A stretch of DNA of 32,036 nt from Spirochaetales bacterium (lineage in GTDB: Bacteria; Spirochaetota; Spirochaetia; UBA9216), in assembly GCA_031273605.1 (NCBI GenBank), contig JAISRN010000027.1:1-32036 (forward strand), read 5' to 3'. Numbering within the stretch: position 1 is the stretch's first letter; every line of letters begins with the position of its first letter. This document shows positions 1 to 7,919 of the stretch, piece after piece. The notes beneath the pieces are model-generated. The model did no database searches. It was given only the letters and a program-made list of their open reading frames with translations, and was not told where the DNA came from. The position numbers and the translations under genes were made by a program.

Positions 1-111
1 CCCCTTCTGGATCAGGCGGCCCTCAGGCTGCTCCGAAGCCTTTTCCCCCTGCCCCTAAGCCCCGCCTCTCCGAGGGAGGTGGAGGTCTCCATCACCTACA
101 CCCTCCGGTAA
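1..111 (+). CDS. TonB-family C-terminal domain protein, 3' end only
   Basis: The window opens inside a plus-strand reading frame that runs 36 codons to a TAA at 109-111. The visible tail starts with PLLDQAALRLLRSLFPLPLS and ends VSITYTLR. The pattern LD.AALR..RS.FP.P followed by a basic/acidic beta strand ending in a hydrophobic-Arg terminus is typical of TonB C-terminal domains, which contact outer-membrane receptors and transmit energy from an ExbB/ExbD complex. The N-terminal membrane anchor, proline-rich spacer and start lie outside the window. The identification rests on about 36 residues, so another periplasmic protein with a TonB-like C-terminus is possible. No terminator hairpin with a T-run follows the stop. 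Confidence 0.6.
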   Translation, partial: PLLDQAALRLLRSLFPLPLSPASPREVEVSITYTLR

Positions 112-149
112 GAGCCGCCCTAAAGGAGCCCCCAAACAAGAAAAAATAT

Positions 150-357
150 TTAACCACGGACAGCACGGACGCCACAGACTTTTGCTTTGATATTCAGAAT
201 TTTTAGCCGCAAATGTCCAAAGAGCGACGGTCGAATACGTTTTTGTCCCAAAGCGCTTTTTTGACTCCCTTCTTCGACTGAGCAAGCACAATGGGTTTGC
301 GATTCGGCATTCGCGGTTTTTCTTAGTCCGTGAATCCTGTCCGTGTGGTCCGTGATT
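150..357. repeat. Intergenic element bounded by inverted CCACGGAC repeats (copy 1)
   Basis: The left end (152-178) reads AACCACGGAC, then GCACGGAC, then CCACAGAC. The right end (about 325-357) read on the other strand gives AATCACGGAC, CACACGGAC and TTCACGGAC. The element therefore has imperfect terminal inverted repeats, each built from two or three CACGGAC units spaced 9-11 nt apart, around an AT-richer core of about 145 nt. A second copy of the same ends lies on the other side of rnhB. No transposase is present. It could be a non-autonomous mobile element (MITE/REP-like), or a degenerate tandem-repeat island. Confidence 0.55.
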
Positions 358-446
358 GATCGCTCGGCAGAACTCCGGTATACTTTGACCATTCGTCTAT
401 TCGGGGTGTTGATCTGACCAGACCAACCCCCAAGAAGCAAATGCGG

Positions 447-510
447 CTACCGGTTGTTATTCGTGGTTACGGGGTCAGGTGACTGCCCCAGGTCCAACAG
501 CAACCGGTAG
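447..510. repeat. Inverted repeat able to form a long hairpin
   Basis: CTACCGGTTG at 447-456 is matched perfectly by CAACCGGTAG at 501-510, giving a 10-bp stem around a 44-nt interior. The interior itself contains GGGG (471-474) facing CCCC (486-489). There is no T-run directly after either arm, so it does not look like an intrinsic terminator. It may be a structured RNA or a repeat element, or may be fortuitous. Function unknown. Confidence 0.4.
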
Positions 511-646
511 TTGTTCTTCCGAACTCCTACAGTATACCGGATAACCGCATGGTTTTATCATAGCTCCGTGGTTATCTTAAATTTGAAAAGGGCTGCCGCC
601 GGGAAGGGGATGGTAAAAACAAAGACGATAGGATAGCATATCCCTT

Positions 647-1285
647 GTGATCAGTGGTTATCCAAAATTGGGAATGGCTGAAGAGTACGCCCCGGGGCTT
701 GACCCTTCCCAGGTATGCGGGATCGATGAGGCGGGACGGGGACCCCTGGCCGGGCCGGTAACCGCCGGCTGCGTGATCCTAGGGCCGGACTTCCCCGTCG
801 GGGGGCTTAAGGATTCCAAAAAGCTCACCCCCGCCCGGCGGGAGGCCCTAAGCCGGGACATCTTAAACCATGCCCTGGCCTGGGGCCTGGGCTGGGCGTG
901 GCCCCATGAAATTGACGCCCTTAACATTCACCGGGCCAGCCTCCTGGCCATGAGCCGGGCCTATCAGCAAATGGGCAAAAAACCCCTCCTGGCCCTGGTG
1001 GACGGAAAATTTACCCCTTCCCTGGACTGCCCTGCCCGGGCGGTGGTTTCGGGGGACAACCTGATTCCCGCCATAATGGCCGCCTCCATCCTGGCAAAGA
1101 CCGCCCGGGACCGGTGGATGATCCGCTATTCCTGGATTGAGGGGGCCTACGGCTACGACAGGCATAAGGGCTACCCCACCCCGGAACACGCCCGAATCTG
1201 CCGGGAACTAGGCCCCTCCCCTATCAGCCGCCTGAGTTTCCGGGTTCCCGGAGAGAAGGACCCGCCCCGCCGGCGGACAGGATAA
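647..1285 (+). CDS. rnhB: Ribonuclease HII
   Basis: Endonuclease that cleaves the RNA strand of RNA/DNA hybrids and incises at single ribonucleotides misincorporated in DNA. The 212-residue length is normal. The family signature GIDEAGRGPLAGPV lies at residues 25-38, giving the catalytic Asp27-Glu28. It is followed by SKKLTPARRE (57-66), the VDG strand with the third acidic residue (Asp119), and ASILAKTARD (146-155) with the last Asp. The start shown is GTG at 647. An ATG at 674, closer to the conserved core, is an alternative, and neither has a strong Shine-Dalgarno sequence, so the first nine residues are uncertain. The C-terminus ends in a short basic tail (PPRRRTG). The gene stands alone between two CCACGGAC-bounded repeat elements. 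The other RNase H class, rnhA, is at 10828-11292. Confidence 0.95.
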   Translation: MISGYPKLGMAEEYAPGLDPSQVCGIDEAGRGPLAGPVTAGCVILGPDFPVGGLKDSKKLTPARREALSRDILNHALAWGLGWAWPHEIDALNIHRASLLAMSRAYQQMGKKPLLALVDGKFTPSLDCPARAVVSGDNLIPAIMAASILAKTARDRWMIRYSWIEGAYGYDRHKGYPTPEHARICRELGPSPISRLSFRVPGEKDPPRRRTG

Positions 1286-1296
1286 ACGCATAGGAA

Positions 1297-1525
1297 TTTT
1301 TAACCACGGACAAAAGCGGGAATTTTGAACAAAGAGTCCGTGCTGTCCATAAGGAAGCTTGGTTTAATCGAGGTCGACTTTTTCCCTTTTTGGGGGAAAA
1401 AGTGGTCCATTTTCCTCTTTTTTGTTTCTATGCGTTTAGCCGCTCTGTGCCGGGGTTGGTTGATTAATTCTTGTCCATGGACCTGTCCGTGTTCCCGTCC
1501 GTGTCGTCCGTGGTTATCCTTTTTT
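1297..1525. repeat. Intergenic element bounded by inverted CCACGGAC repeats (copy 2)
   Basis: The left end TTTTTAACCACGGAC (1297-1311) is mirrored by the right end GTCCGTGGTTATCC (1506-1519) followed by a T-run. Inside the right end, GTCCGTG recurs at 1485-1491, 1497-1503 and 1506-1512, and another copy sits at 1335-1341 near the left end. A palindrome GTCCATGGAC (1473-1482) adds a diverged unit. The ends match those of the element upstream of rnhB, but the cores differ. The pair suggests a dispersed repeat family in this genome. No coding gene is credible here. Confidence 0.55.
1377..1403. other. Perfect 10-bp hairpin inside the repeat element
   Basis: ACTTTTTCCC at 1377-1386 pairs exactly with GGGAAAAAGT at 1394-1403 across a 7-nt loop. 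Downstream on the plus strand the sequence is pyrimidine-rich and reaches a run of T about 10 nt later (1416-1424). It could act as a weak terminator for rnhB, whose stop is about 90 nt upstream. The spacing is not canonical, so this is a structure call rather than a functional one. Confidence 0.35.
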
Positions 1526-1572
1526 CCACCTTCCACCTTGGTGGTCCGAGGCGCCCCTGGGAATAAGGGGAA

Positions 1573-1836
1573 TCATTCGTCCCTCTCCCGGCGGGGCCGT
1601 CCGGGCTTGCGGCTTTTCTTCATAAATTCCACCGCCTGGGTGAATTCTTCCAAAAAAACATCCAGGTCCTCGTCAAAGACAATGATGGAATGACGCTCAA
1701 AACCCACTTCGCCCTGCTTTTTGCTCTCCACCATGTTTAAAAAAAGGTCCCCCGTCCGGTTTTCTTTAATATTAAAAAAGTAAGTCCGTTTACCCACGGA
1801 AGCCTTGGAAGAAAAAACTTCACCTCTGATTCCCAT
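1573..1836 (-). CDS. PUR-domain (DUF3276) nucleic-acid-binding protein
   Basis: An 87-residue protein opening GIRGEVFSSKASVGKRTYFF and continuing with NIKENRTGDLFLNMVESKK and a FDEDLDVFLEEF helix. This is the compact bacterial PUR-alpha-like fold (DUF3276): a beta strand with GKRTYFFD/N-K-E, a strand ending in TESKK, then a helix. In Borrelia the equivalent protein (BpuR) binds DNA and RNA and affects expression, and this family is widespread in spirochaetes and Bacteroidetes. The ATG at 1836 is preceded by AGCGGGGAA. A sigma70-type promoter lies about 70 nt upstream (1911-1939). The C-terminal tail (KKSRKPGRPRRERDE) is strongly basic and contains GRPRR, reminiscent of an AT-hook core. The gene diverges from the kinase gene at 2021. 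Confidence 0.8.
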   Translation of the reverse strand: MGIRGEVFSSKASVGKRTYFFNIKENRTGDLFLNMVESKKQGEVGFERHSIIVFDEDLDVFLEEFTQAVEFMKKSRKPGRPRRERDE

Positions 1837-1910
1837 ATTTCCCCGCTTATCTGTAGACAGTTAGGGCCGTTCCAAAATATCGGTCTTTGAAACCGCCTTT
1901 AGTCTCCTTG

Positions 1911-1939
1911 ATTATACTGAAAGCCGGGGAAAAGGCAAG
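1911..1939 (-). promoter_or_regulatory. Sigma70-type promoter for the PUR-domain gene
   Basis: On the minus strand a -35 TTGCCT (1939-1934) is followed by a 17-nt spacer and a perfect -10 TATAAT (1916-1911). Transcription would begin near 1904, leaving a leader of about 68 nt before the ATG at 1836. Confidence 0.6.
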
Positions 1940-1954
1940 GGTTCGCCAAGGCGT

Positions 1955-1983
1955 TGATTTTTGCCCCAAAATACCCTATCCTA
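1955..1983 (+). promoter_or_regulatory. Sigma70-type promoter for the cytidylate-kinase-like gene
   Basis: On the plus strand a -35 TTGATT (1955-1960), a 17-nt spacer and a -10 TATCCT (1978-1983) lie about 37 nt before the ATG at 2021. The -35 box is only 15 nt from the -35 box of the divergent PUR-gene promoter, so a regulator bound between them would affect both genes. Confidence 0.5.
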
Positions 1984-2020
1984 GTGATCACGGGCGGACT
2001 CTAAGGGAAAGAGGATAGAA

Positions 2021-2659
2021 ATGCAAAAAACAATTATTACCATAAGCCGGGAGTTTGGCAGCGGGGGAAAAACCATCGGCCGCATGGCCGCGGAAAAGCT
2101 CAACTTTGCCTATTACGATAAGGAGCTTATCAGGCAGGTTGCCGAAGAGACCGGGCTGCATGAAAAATTCGTTGAGCAGGAGGGGGAGTATGCCTCGGGC
2201 AAATCCCTTCTTTCCTTTGTTTTGTCGGCCTGGGACCCTAACGGGAGTCTCATGGGGCCGGGAATGTCCCTGGACGATTACCTATGGGCAAGCCAAAAAA
2301 AAGTAATCCTCAGCCTGGCCGATAAGGGGCCCTGCGTTATCGTGGGACGGTGCGCGGAATACATTCTGCGGGATCGCCGGGACTGCCTTGACGTTTTTAT
2401 CCATGCCCCCCTTCCGGCCAGGGTCGAGCGGGTTTCCCGCTACCTTAGGGAACATCCCCCCCGGGAGGGAAGCGGTTTTTCCGGAGAAACCCAGCCGGAA
2501 AAAATTCTGGAAGAGCGGGATCAGCGGCGGAGGGTTTACTACAAGTACTTTACCGGCCGGGAGTGGGGAATGGCCCAAAACTACCATCTCTGCCTGGACT
2601 CAGCGGAGGTGGGGCCTGAAAAATGCGTTGATATTATTATTAATCTGGCCCGGAGCTAA
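2021..2659 (+). CDS. Cytidylate-kinase-like family protein
   Basis: A 212-residue P-loop kinase of the cytidylate-kinase-like family (the family often annotated cmk2 / AAA_26), distinct from canonical Cmk. The N-terminus TIITISREFGSGGKTIGRMA carries the ISREFGSGG(K)xIG signature with the phosphate-binding loop at residues 13-18. LNFAYYDKELI follows at the substrate-binding strand, then CVIVGRCAEYIL, which is also typical of the family. FIHAPLPARVERV and a basic DQRRRVYYKYFTG segment suit the lid region. The true substrate is not established for most members. The start has a good ribosome binding site (AAAGAGGA). The gene converges on the histidine kinase gene with a 6-nt gap, too short for a separate terminator. 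Confidence 0.85.
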   Translation: MQKTIITISREFGSGGKTIGRMAAEKLNFAYYDKELIRQVAEETGLHEKFVEQEGEYASGKSLLSFVLSAWDPNGSLMGPGMSLDDYLWASQKKVILSLADKGPCVIVGRCAEYILRDRRDCLDVFIHAPLPARVERVSRYLREHPPREGSGFSGETQPEKILEERDQRRRVYYKYFTGREWGMAQNYHLCLDSAEVGPEKCVDIIINLARS

Positions 2660-2665
2660 AAACCC

Positions 2666-5488
2666 CTAAGCGGAAGTGGGAAGGTATATCCGCAGCCTGT
2701 TCATAAGGTCTTCCATGTCCAGGGGCTTTCCTATGTGGCCGTTCATGCCCACTTCCAGGCATTTTTCCACATCCTCCCGGAAAACATTGGCGGTCATGGC
2801 AATGATGGGCACGGGATTGGCGGCCTGAATCTGCTTTTCCCAACTGCGGATCATTTTAGTGGCGTCGTAGCCGTTTAACTCAGGCATCTGAATATCCATT
2901 AAAATAAGATCGTATTTATGTTGATTTTCCTGAAAGAGGCGGACCGCTTCCAGGCCGTTGGCCGCGCAGTCAATAAGAATGCCGGTGCCTTCCAAAATTG
3001 AGATGACGATTTCCCGGTTAATTTCCACATCTTCGGCCAGAAGTATCCACTTGCCTTCAAAGTTATCCTGGGGCAGTTTTACCTGATTGCCGGCCACAGG
3101 GGGCTCATAGGCGGCCTCGCCCAGGCATTGATTAACCACATCGGTAATGGCCGAAGGAAAGATGGGCTTGGGCAGAAACTTATCCACCCCCGCCTTTCGG
3201 GCGTCGTCTTCGATGGCGGTCCATTCGGTTGAGGAGATCATGATAACCACGGATTTTTGCTTTCCCTTTCCGTCGGGCCCTTCCGCCTGGGCGCTCCCTT
3301 TAATCCGCTGGGAGAGTTCAATGCCGTTCATTCCGGGCATCTTCCAGTCCACAAAATAAATATCAAAATGTCCGCACTGATCGATGTACTCCAGGGCCTC
3401 CTCGCCGCCGGAGGCAATCTCACATTCAAAACCCAAATGCTCGCTTAAATCCTGAAAATACTCAAGAATTTCCGGAGAGTCGTCCACCACTAAAATCCGC
3501 AAGTTTTTCCAGTTAACCCCGGGGGAAAGGAGGCTTTCCCGGGGGCCCTCGACCTTTTTTAGTTTTACCGTAAAGGTAAAAACGGAGCCCTTTCCCAACT
3601 CCGATTCAACCCAGATGGTTCCCTGCATCATTTCGATAATGCGCTTAGAGATGGCAAGCCCCAGGCCGGTGCCCCCGTAACGGCGGGATGTGGAACTTTC
3701 CGCCTGCTCAAAAGATTTAAAAAGCCGCCCCTTCTGCTCTTTGCTAAGGCCGATGCCTGAATCGGTAACGCTTAAGCGCAGGGTGCAGATGTCATCGGGG
3801 CTGATGTCCTCAAGTTTAGCATCCATGGTGATGCTGCCCTCTTCGGGGGTAAATTTAACGGCATTGGCCAGAAGGTTGGTAAGCACCTGGGCCAGCCGCT
3901 GATCGTCTCCGCAAAAGCTGCCGGGGATGCGCTTGTCAATCCGGACGGAAAAGTTTTGCTTTTTCTCTTCAACCCGGAAATTAATAACGTTAACCACCTT
4001 GCGGAGCATCTTTTCAAAGTTAAACTCGTCAAAAGACAGCTCAAACCGGTTGGCCTCGATTTTGGACATATCCAAAATATCGTTAATTACCCCCAGCAGG
4101 TGGACCGAGGCTTCCTCAATCTTTCCCAGGCAGTATTCCTTTTTATCTATGTCGCCGGAGGCTTTCCCAATGGCAATCATGCCGATAATGGCGTTCATGG
4201 GGGTGCGCATCTCATGGCTCATGTTGGCCAAAAATTCGCTCTTGGCCCGGCTGGCCTTTTCCGCCTGGTCCCTGGCGGCGTCCCTTTCCCTTTCGCGGAT
4301 GTCCCGGATAACCGCCCCGGCAATGACCGAGGAAACGGTGCGGACCAACTGCTGGTCGCTCTCCGTCCAGACCCGGGGATTGGGGCACTCCTCCACGCTT
4401 AACACCGCCCAAAACCGGCCGTCCACGTAAAGGGGGGCCATCATAAAAGATTTAACCCCCAGGCGCTGCATAACCGAAAAGCGGGAATCCAGGGAGGTAT
4501 CGCCGCAGGAGATGATAGGGATGCCGCCCCCGGAGGGCTGGGTATCGGGAAACCCTTCGATAAGGCGGCTCAGTCCTTCTTCCGGGGGAAGGGGCGCGTC
4601 CTCCTCGGAGGTCCAGGCATAGATCTCCCGGCCCGCCTGGGAATCCGGACCGGCAACGGCGATAAGAAGCCGGGTTGCCTTAAGAAACTCTCCGGTTATT
4701 CGGAGGGCGTTTTGGATGAGGGAGGAAGTTTCCCCCGCGGCAATAAAACTGGCGGCCAGCCGGGACATCAGTTCCTGCTGGTTAAAGCGGATGGAAAGAA
4801 TCTTTTCCCGCCGCCGGTAATGAAAGAAGATGAAAAAACCGGAGCCGATCAGAAAAACCAGGGACACGATCAAAAGCCGGGAGAGGATGGCCCCCTGATT
4901 GCGGGTGGCCACCAGTTCGGTATCCATAATATCCACCCCGGCAATAAAGGACACCCTGCCGTAGCTGTCCCGAATGGGGGCGAAGGCCGAAATGAGTCCT
5001 TCCCAGCCGATGGAGTAGTCCCCTAGGTCGGTGCAGTAGGCCTGGCCGGTTTGGTAAACGGACAGGGGGCCCGCCTCCATTTCCATGGGGTCCAGGGTAA
5101 GATCGTAGGAGTCTTCGGTAAGGTCGTTGTCGATAATCGGCTGAAGTTTAAGGTCGTCGGTAACGTAGTAATAATAGGCAAACTCAAGATTAAAATCCCG
5201 GCTAAACTGGATAAGCCTGGTTTTTAGGATGCCGTACAGGGGCTTTTCCATATCCTCGGGGGTTCTCAACTGGGCCAGTTCCTCCGGCCGCATAAGGCTG
5301 GCCGCGGAACGGCAGTCCGAAAGAAGCCTTTTGCGAAGAACGTCAACGTAGTAAGCGGAAATCGTCCGGGTTACCAGGCTGGTGTAAATCGAAACAACAC
5401 TAACAAACAACGCCATAAGGACAAAGGTGCCCAGGGAAATGTTGTCGAGAATTTTCTTGGCAATCCGCTTGCTTGTTACCTCTGCCAC
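2666..5488 (-). CDS. Hybrid sensor histidine kinase with two receiver domains
   Basis: A 940-residue membrane kinase. Transmembrane helices at about 17-39 and 201-223 flank a roughly 160-residue extracytoplasmic sensor (dCache/PDC-like in size, no recognised ligand). A GAF-like segment covers about 240-395. The HisKA box is [13 protein letters not shown] with phospho-acceptor His425. The HATPase domain has the N box around Asn542, DSGIG at 576-580 and [10 protein letters not shown] at 605-614. Receiver 1 (about 663-785) has Asp669/670, phospho-acceptor Asp714 and Lys774. Receiver 2 (about 813-935) has Glu819/Asp820, Asp865 in LMDIQMP, and Lys921. No Hpt domain is present, so phosphotransfer must leave through a separate protein. 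GTG start at 5488 has AGGA upstream. No cognate regulator gene is adjacent; signal and output are unknown. Confidence 0.93.
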   Translation of the reverse strand: MAEVTSKRIAKKILDNISLGTFVLMALFVSVVSIYTSLVTRTISAYYVDVLRKRLLSDCRSAASLMRPEELAQLRTPEDMEKPLYGILKTRLIQFSRDFNLEFAYYYYVTDDLKLQPIIDNDLTEDSYDLTLDPMEMEAGPLSVYQTGQAYCTDLGDYSIGWEGLISAFAPIRDSYGRVSFIAGVDIMDTELVATRNQGAILSRLLIVSLVFLIGSGFFIFFHYRRREKILSIRFNQQELMSRLAASFIAAGETSSLIQNALRITGEFLKATRLLIAVAGPDSQAGREIYAWTSEEDAPLPPEEGLSRLIEGFPDTQPSGGGIPIISCGDTSLDSRFSVMQRLGVKSFMMAPLYVDGRFWAVLSVEECPNPRVWTESDQQLVRTVSSVIAGAVIRDIRERERDAARDQAEKASRAKSEFLANMSHEMRTPMNAIIGMIAIGKASGDIDKKEYCLGKIEEASVHLLGVINDILDMSKIEANRFELSFDEFNFEKMLRKVVNVINFRVEEKKQNFSVRIDKRIPGSFCGDDQRLAQVLTNLLANAVKFTPEEGSITMDAKLEDISPDDICTLRLSVTDSGIGLSKEQKGRLFKSFEQAESSTSRRYGGTGLGLAISKRIIEMMQGTIWVESELGKGSVFTFTVKLKKVEGPRESLLSPGVNWKNLRILVVDDSPEILEYFQDLSEHLGFECEIASGGEEALEYIDQCGHFDIYFVDWKMPGMNGIELSQRIKGSAQAEGPDGKGKQKSVVIMISSTEWTAIEDDARKAGVDKFLPKPIFPSAITDVVNQCLGEAAYEPPVAGNQVKLPQDNFEGKWILLAEDVEINREIVISILEGTGILIDCAANGLEAVRLFQENQHKYDLILMDIQMPELNGYDATKMIRSWEKQIQAANPVPIIAMTANVFREDVEKCLEVGMNGHIGKPLDMEDLMNRLRIYLPTSA

Positions 5489-5506
5489 CCTTTCATCCTG
5501 CCCTTT

Positions 5507-5512
5507 AGTATA
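5507..5512 (-). promoter_or_regulatory. Possible -10 element for the hybrid kinase gene
   Basis: On the minus strand TATACT, preceded by GGG, lies 19 nt before the GTG start in the 56-nt gap after the SH3 lipoprotein gene. The -35 region is poor (around TGGATC), so the promoter would be weak or activator-dependent. The gene may also be read through from upstream. Confidence 0.3.
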
Positions 5513-5544
5513 CCCAAATTGCGGAGAATGATCCAGCCATAACT

Positions 5545-5937
5545 TTAAGGCTGCCGGACGGCCTGCCGAGCCTCTTCCCGGGAAGAAAAAATTTCCAGAT
5601 AGCCTCCAAAAACCCAGCCGGAAAGCCCGTCATAATTAACCTGATACCAGTAACCGGTCCGGCCTTCGATCTCCTCCGGCTGGGCGCCCCGGTTAAAGAT
5701 CTCCACCACGTATCCCTGCCACAGGGAGGCCAAAGCCGGGGCGCTTTGGGAAGGGGACTGGCGCAGCCGCAGGGGAGAGGAAAGCACCACCCCCCAGCTT
5801 GCCCGGAGGTTGACGGCCGGCGTAGGGGGCAGGGTGATAACGGGAAAGGCCTCGGGCTTAACCCGGCTGCAGGCGGCCTGAAAGACCAGGAAGGCCCCCA
5901 AAAGGCAGCCGGCGGTTCTAAAAAAAATCTTTTTCAC
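5545..5937 (-). CDS. SH3-domain lipoprotein
   Basis: A 130-residue protein with a lipoprotein signal: basic KK start, hydrophobic run, then FQAAC with the lipidated Cys at residue 23. Gln at -3 is unusual for a classical lipobox but spirochaetes tolerate relaxed ones. Residues about 48-118 form a bacterial SH3 (SH3_3-like) domain with [20 protein letters not shown], a central strand VVEIFNR, and [19 protein letters not shown], the last being the typical W-V-x-G-x-Y/L end. Such domains bind peptidoglycan or protein ligands in the periplasm. The start is GTG in a GTGA overlap with the uvrB stop, so it is probably translated by coupling. Its link to uvrB and htrA is positional only. Confidence 0.8.
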   Translation of the reverse strand: MKKIFFRTAGCLLGAFLVFQAACSRVKPEAFPVITLPPTPAVNLRASWGVVLSSPLRLRQSPSQSAPALASLWQGYVVEIFNRGAQPEEIEGRTGYWYQVNYDGLSGWVFGGYLEIFSSREEARQAVRQP

Positions 5938-7919
5938 AACTTCCCCTGAAGTTTTAGAATCTCATCCCGGACCACCGCGGCCCGCTCATACTCCATGTCC
6001 TTGGCTAAGGACAGCATCTCCTCCTCCAGAGCCTTGATAAGCTGCTTTTTCTCCCTGGGGATGAGAACATTGTAGGAATTTTTCAGCACCTCCAGGGTAA
6101 CCCCTTCAGCCTTTTGCTTTTCTTCTTTTTGACGAACCAGGATGTCCGCCACCGCCTTTTTTATGGTAACCGGGGTGATCCCCATGGCCCTATTGTGGGC
6201 CTCCTGAAGGCTCCGGCGGCGGTTGGTTTCGTCGATGGCCTCCTCCATAGCCGCGGACATCCGGTCGGCATAGAGAATCACCAGGCCGTTAACGTTTCGC
6301 GCCGCCCGGCCAATGGTTTGAATGAGGCTGGTGGCGGAACGCAAAAATCCAATTTTGTCGGCGTCTAAAATGGCGATCAGCGAAACCTCCGGCAGGTCCA
6401 GCCCTTCCCGGAGCAGGTTGATTCCAATGAGGACATCGATCTTTCCGGCCCGGAGATTTTTGAGAATCTCCACCCGCTCAATGGTTTCCACCTCGGAATG
6501 AAGGTACTGCACCGACAGCCCCATGGCCAAATAAAAGTTGGCCAGTTCCTCCGCCATGCGTTTGGTAAGGGTGGTGATAAGAACCCGCTCCCCCTGGGCA
6601 ATGCGGCCCTGAATTTCTTTGTACAAATCTTCGATCTGGCCCTCGGTGGGACGAACCGACAGGAGGGGGTCCAGAAGGCCCGTGGGCCGGATGAGCTGCT
6701 CCACCACCCCTTCGGCCTTTTCCATTTCCCCCGGCCCCGGAGTGGCGGAAACATAGAGCGCCCTGGGCATGAGGGCCTCAAATTCGCCGAAATAGAGGGG
6801 CCGGTTGTCCAGCGCCGAGGGCAGGCGGAACCCGTAGTTCACCAGGTTCTGCTTCCTGGCCCGGTCGCCGTTATACATGCCCCCAATCTGGGGCAGGGTA
6901 ACATGGGATTCATCAATGATCGTTAAAAAATCATCGGGGAAATAATCAATGAGCACCGCCGGCCGCTGCCCCTCCGCCCGGTTGCTTAAAGGGCGGGAGT
7001 AGTTTTCAATTCCGGGGCAGTAGCCCATTTCTTCAAGCATTTCCAGATCGTACTCCGTCCGGCCCTTAAGCCTTTGGGCCTCCACCAGCTTGCCCTCCCC
7101 TTCAAACCGGGCTAAGGTTTGGTCCAGCTCTTCCCGAATACGGAGGAGGGCCGCTTTCACCTGCTCCTGGGGCATGATGAAGTGCTTTGCGGGATACAGG
7201 GTTAGGGAATCCCCTTCCTCCAGGGTGTCTCCGGTTAAGGGGTTGATCCGGCGGATCCTCTCCACCTCATCAAAGCCGAATTCAATCCGGAAGGCGTCTT
7301 TCATGTAGGCCGGCTGAATTTCCAGCACCCCCCCCTTAACCCGGAATTTTCCCCGTTCTAAAACCGCGTCGTTGCGCTCATACTGGAGGGTGATGAGTTT
7401 AGAGGTAAGCCGGCCAATGGGAACAGAATCCCCTCTGGCAAGGCTTAGGCGCATTTCCTGAAAAAATTCCGGGCTGCCCAAACCATAGATGCAGGAAACC
7501 GTGGCCACCACGATCACATCCCGGCGTTCCATGAGGGCCTCGGTAGTCGCCAGGCGCATCCGGTCAATCTCATCGTTAATTGAGGAGTCCTTTTCGATAT
7601 AGAGATCCCGGGAGGGAACGTAGGCTTCCGGCTGATAGTAATCGTAATAGGAAACAAAGTACTCCACCGCGTTCTCAGGAAAAAAATCCAGAAATTCCCG
7701 GTAAAGCTGGGCGGCCAGAGTCTTGTTGTGGGAAATGATGAGGGTGGGAAGCTGAAGCTCCTCAATGAGTTTGGCCATGGTGAAGGTTTTCCCCGAACCG
7801 GTGACTCCCTTTAAAACCAGATGCTTCTTGCCTTCCTTAAAGCCCTTGGAAAGCCCCGCAATGGCTTTCCCCTGATCCCCCGCGGGTTGAAAGCCGGCGT
7901 GTACGGTAAACCGGGCCAC
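5934..7919 (-). CDS. uvrB: UvrABC excinuclease subunit B
   Basis: Damage-verification helicase of nucleotide excision repair, which receives the lesion from UvrA and recruits UvrC. The 661-residue length is normal. Walker A is GVTGSGKTFT (38-47). The damage-probing beta-hairpin region is VSYYDYYQPEAYVP. SCIYGLGSP, LFLTIIDESHVTLPQ-type Walker B (FLTIIDESH), the helicase motifs LREGLDLPEVSLI and QTIGRAARN, and the C-terminal UVR domain (LIKALEEEMLSLAKDMEYERAA, UvrC contact) are all present. The GTG start directly abuts the htrA stop (TAG then GTG), and the stop overlaps the next start by 4 nt. No LexA-like box was recognised upstream; expression would follow htrA. Confidence 0.98.
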   Translation of the reverse strand: MARFTVHAGFQPAGDQGKAIAGLSKGFKEGKKHLVLKGVTGSGKTFTMAKLIEELQLPTLIISHNKTLAAQLYREFLDFFPENAVEYFVSYYDYYQPEAYVPSRDLYIEKDSSINDEIDRMRLATTEALMERRDVIVVATVSCIYGLGSPEFFQEMRLSLARGDSVPIGRLTSKLITLQYERNDAVLERGKFRVKGGVLEIQPAYMKDAFRIEFGFDEVERIRRINPLTGDTLEEGDSLTLYPAKHFIMPQEQVKAALLRIREELDQTLARFEGEGKLVEAQRLKGRTEYDLEMLEEMGYCPGIENYSRPLSNRAEGQRPAVLIDYFPDDFLTIIDESHVTLPQIGGMYNGDRARKQNLVNYGFRLPSALDNRPLYFGEFEALMPRALYVSATPGPGEMEKAEGVVEQLIRPTGLLDPLLSVRPTEGQIEDLYKEIQGRIAQGERVLITTLTKRMAEELANFYLAMGLSVQYLHSEVETIERVEILKNLRAGKIDVLIGINLLREGLDLPEVSLIAILDADKIGFLRSATSLIQTIGRAARNVNGLVILYADRMSAAMEEAIDETNRRRSLQEAHNRAMGITPVTIKKAVADILVRQKEEKQKAEGVTLEVLKNSYNVLIPREKKQLIKALEEEMLSLAKDMEYERAAVVRDEILKLQGKL

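Larger units (their letters stand above)
112..646. other. Intergenic region without a credible gene
   Basis: This 535-nt stretch between the TonB-like 3' end and rnhB has no reading frame with a ribosome binding site and protein-like composition. It contains an element at about 150-357 bounded by inverted CACGGAC repeats, a 64-nt inverted repeat at 447-510, and an isolated copy of the repeat end (TCCGTGGTTATC) at 565-576. Base composition is visibly more AT-rich than the flanking genes. Two minus-strand open frames run through the first element, but I see no start signals for them and regard them as chance frames. Confidence 0.6.

Noticed and set aside
55-440. Two overlapping minus-strand open frames (55-291 and 150-440) in the gap before rnhB
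   Set aside because: They run through the CCACGGAC-bounded element and the end of the TonB-like gene in the wrong direction, lack ribosome binding sites, and have Cys/Trp/Ser-rich composition unlike the real genes. Probably chance frames in repeat DNA.
1532-1545. CCACC-TT-GGTGG hairpin as terminator of the PUR-domain gene
   Set aside because: The stem is 5 bp with a 2-nt loop, sterically poor, and there is no T-run on the minus strand.
1325-1693. Plus-strand open frame of 122 codons across the second repeat element
   Set aside because: It overlaps the PUR-domain gene, has a Phe/Ser/Pro-rich composition, and no start signal; the PUR protein is a clear match on the other strand.
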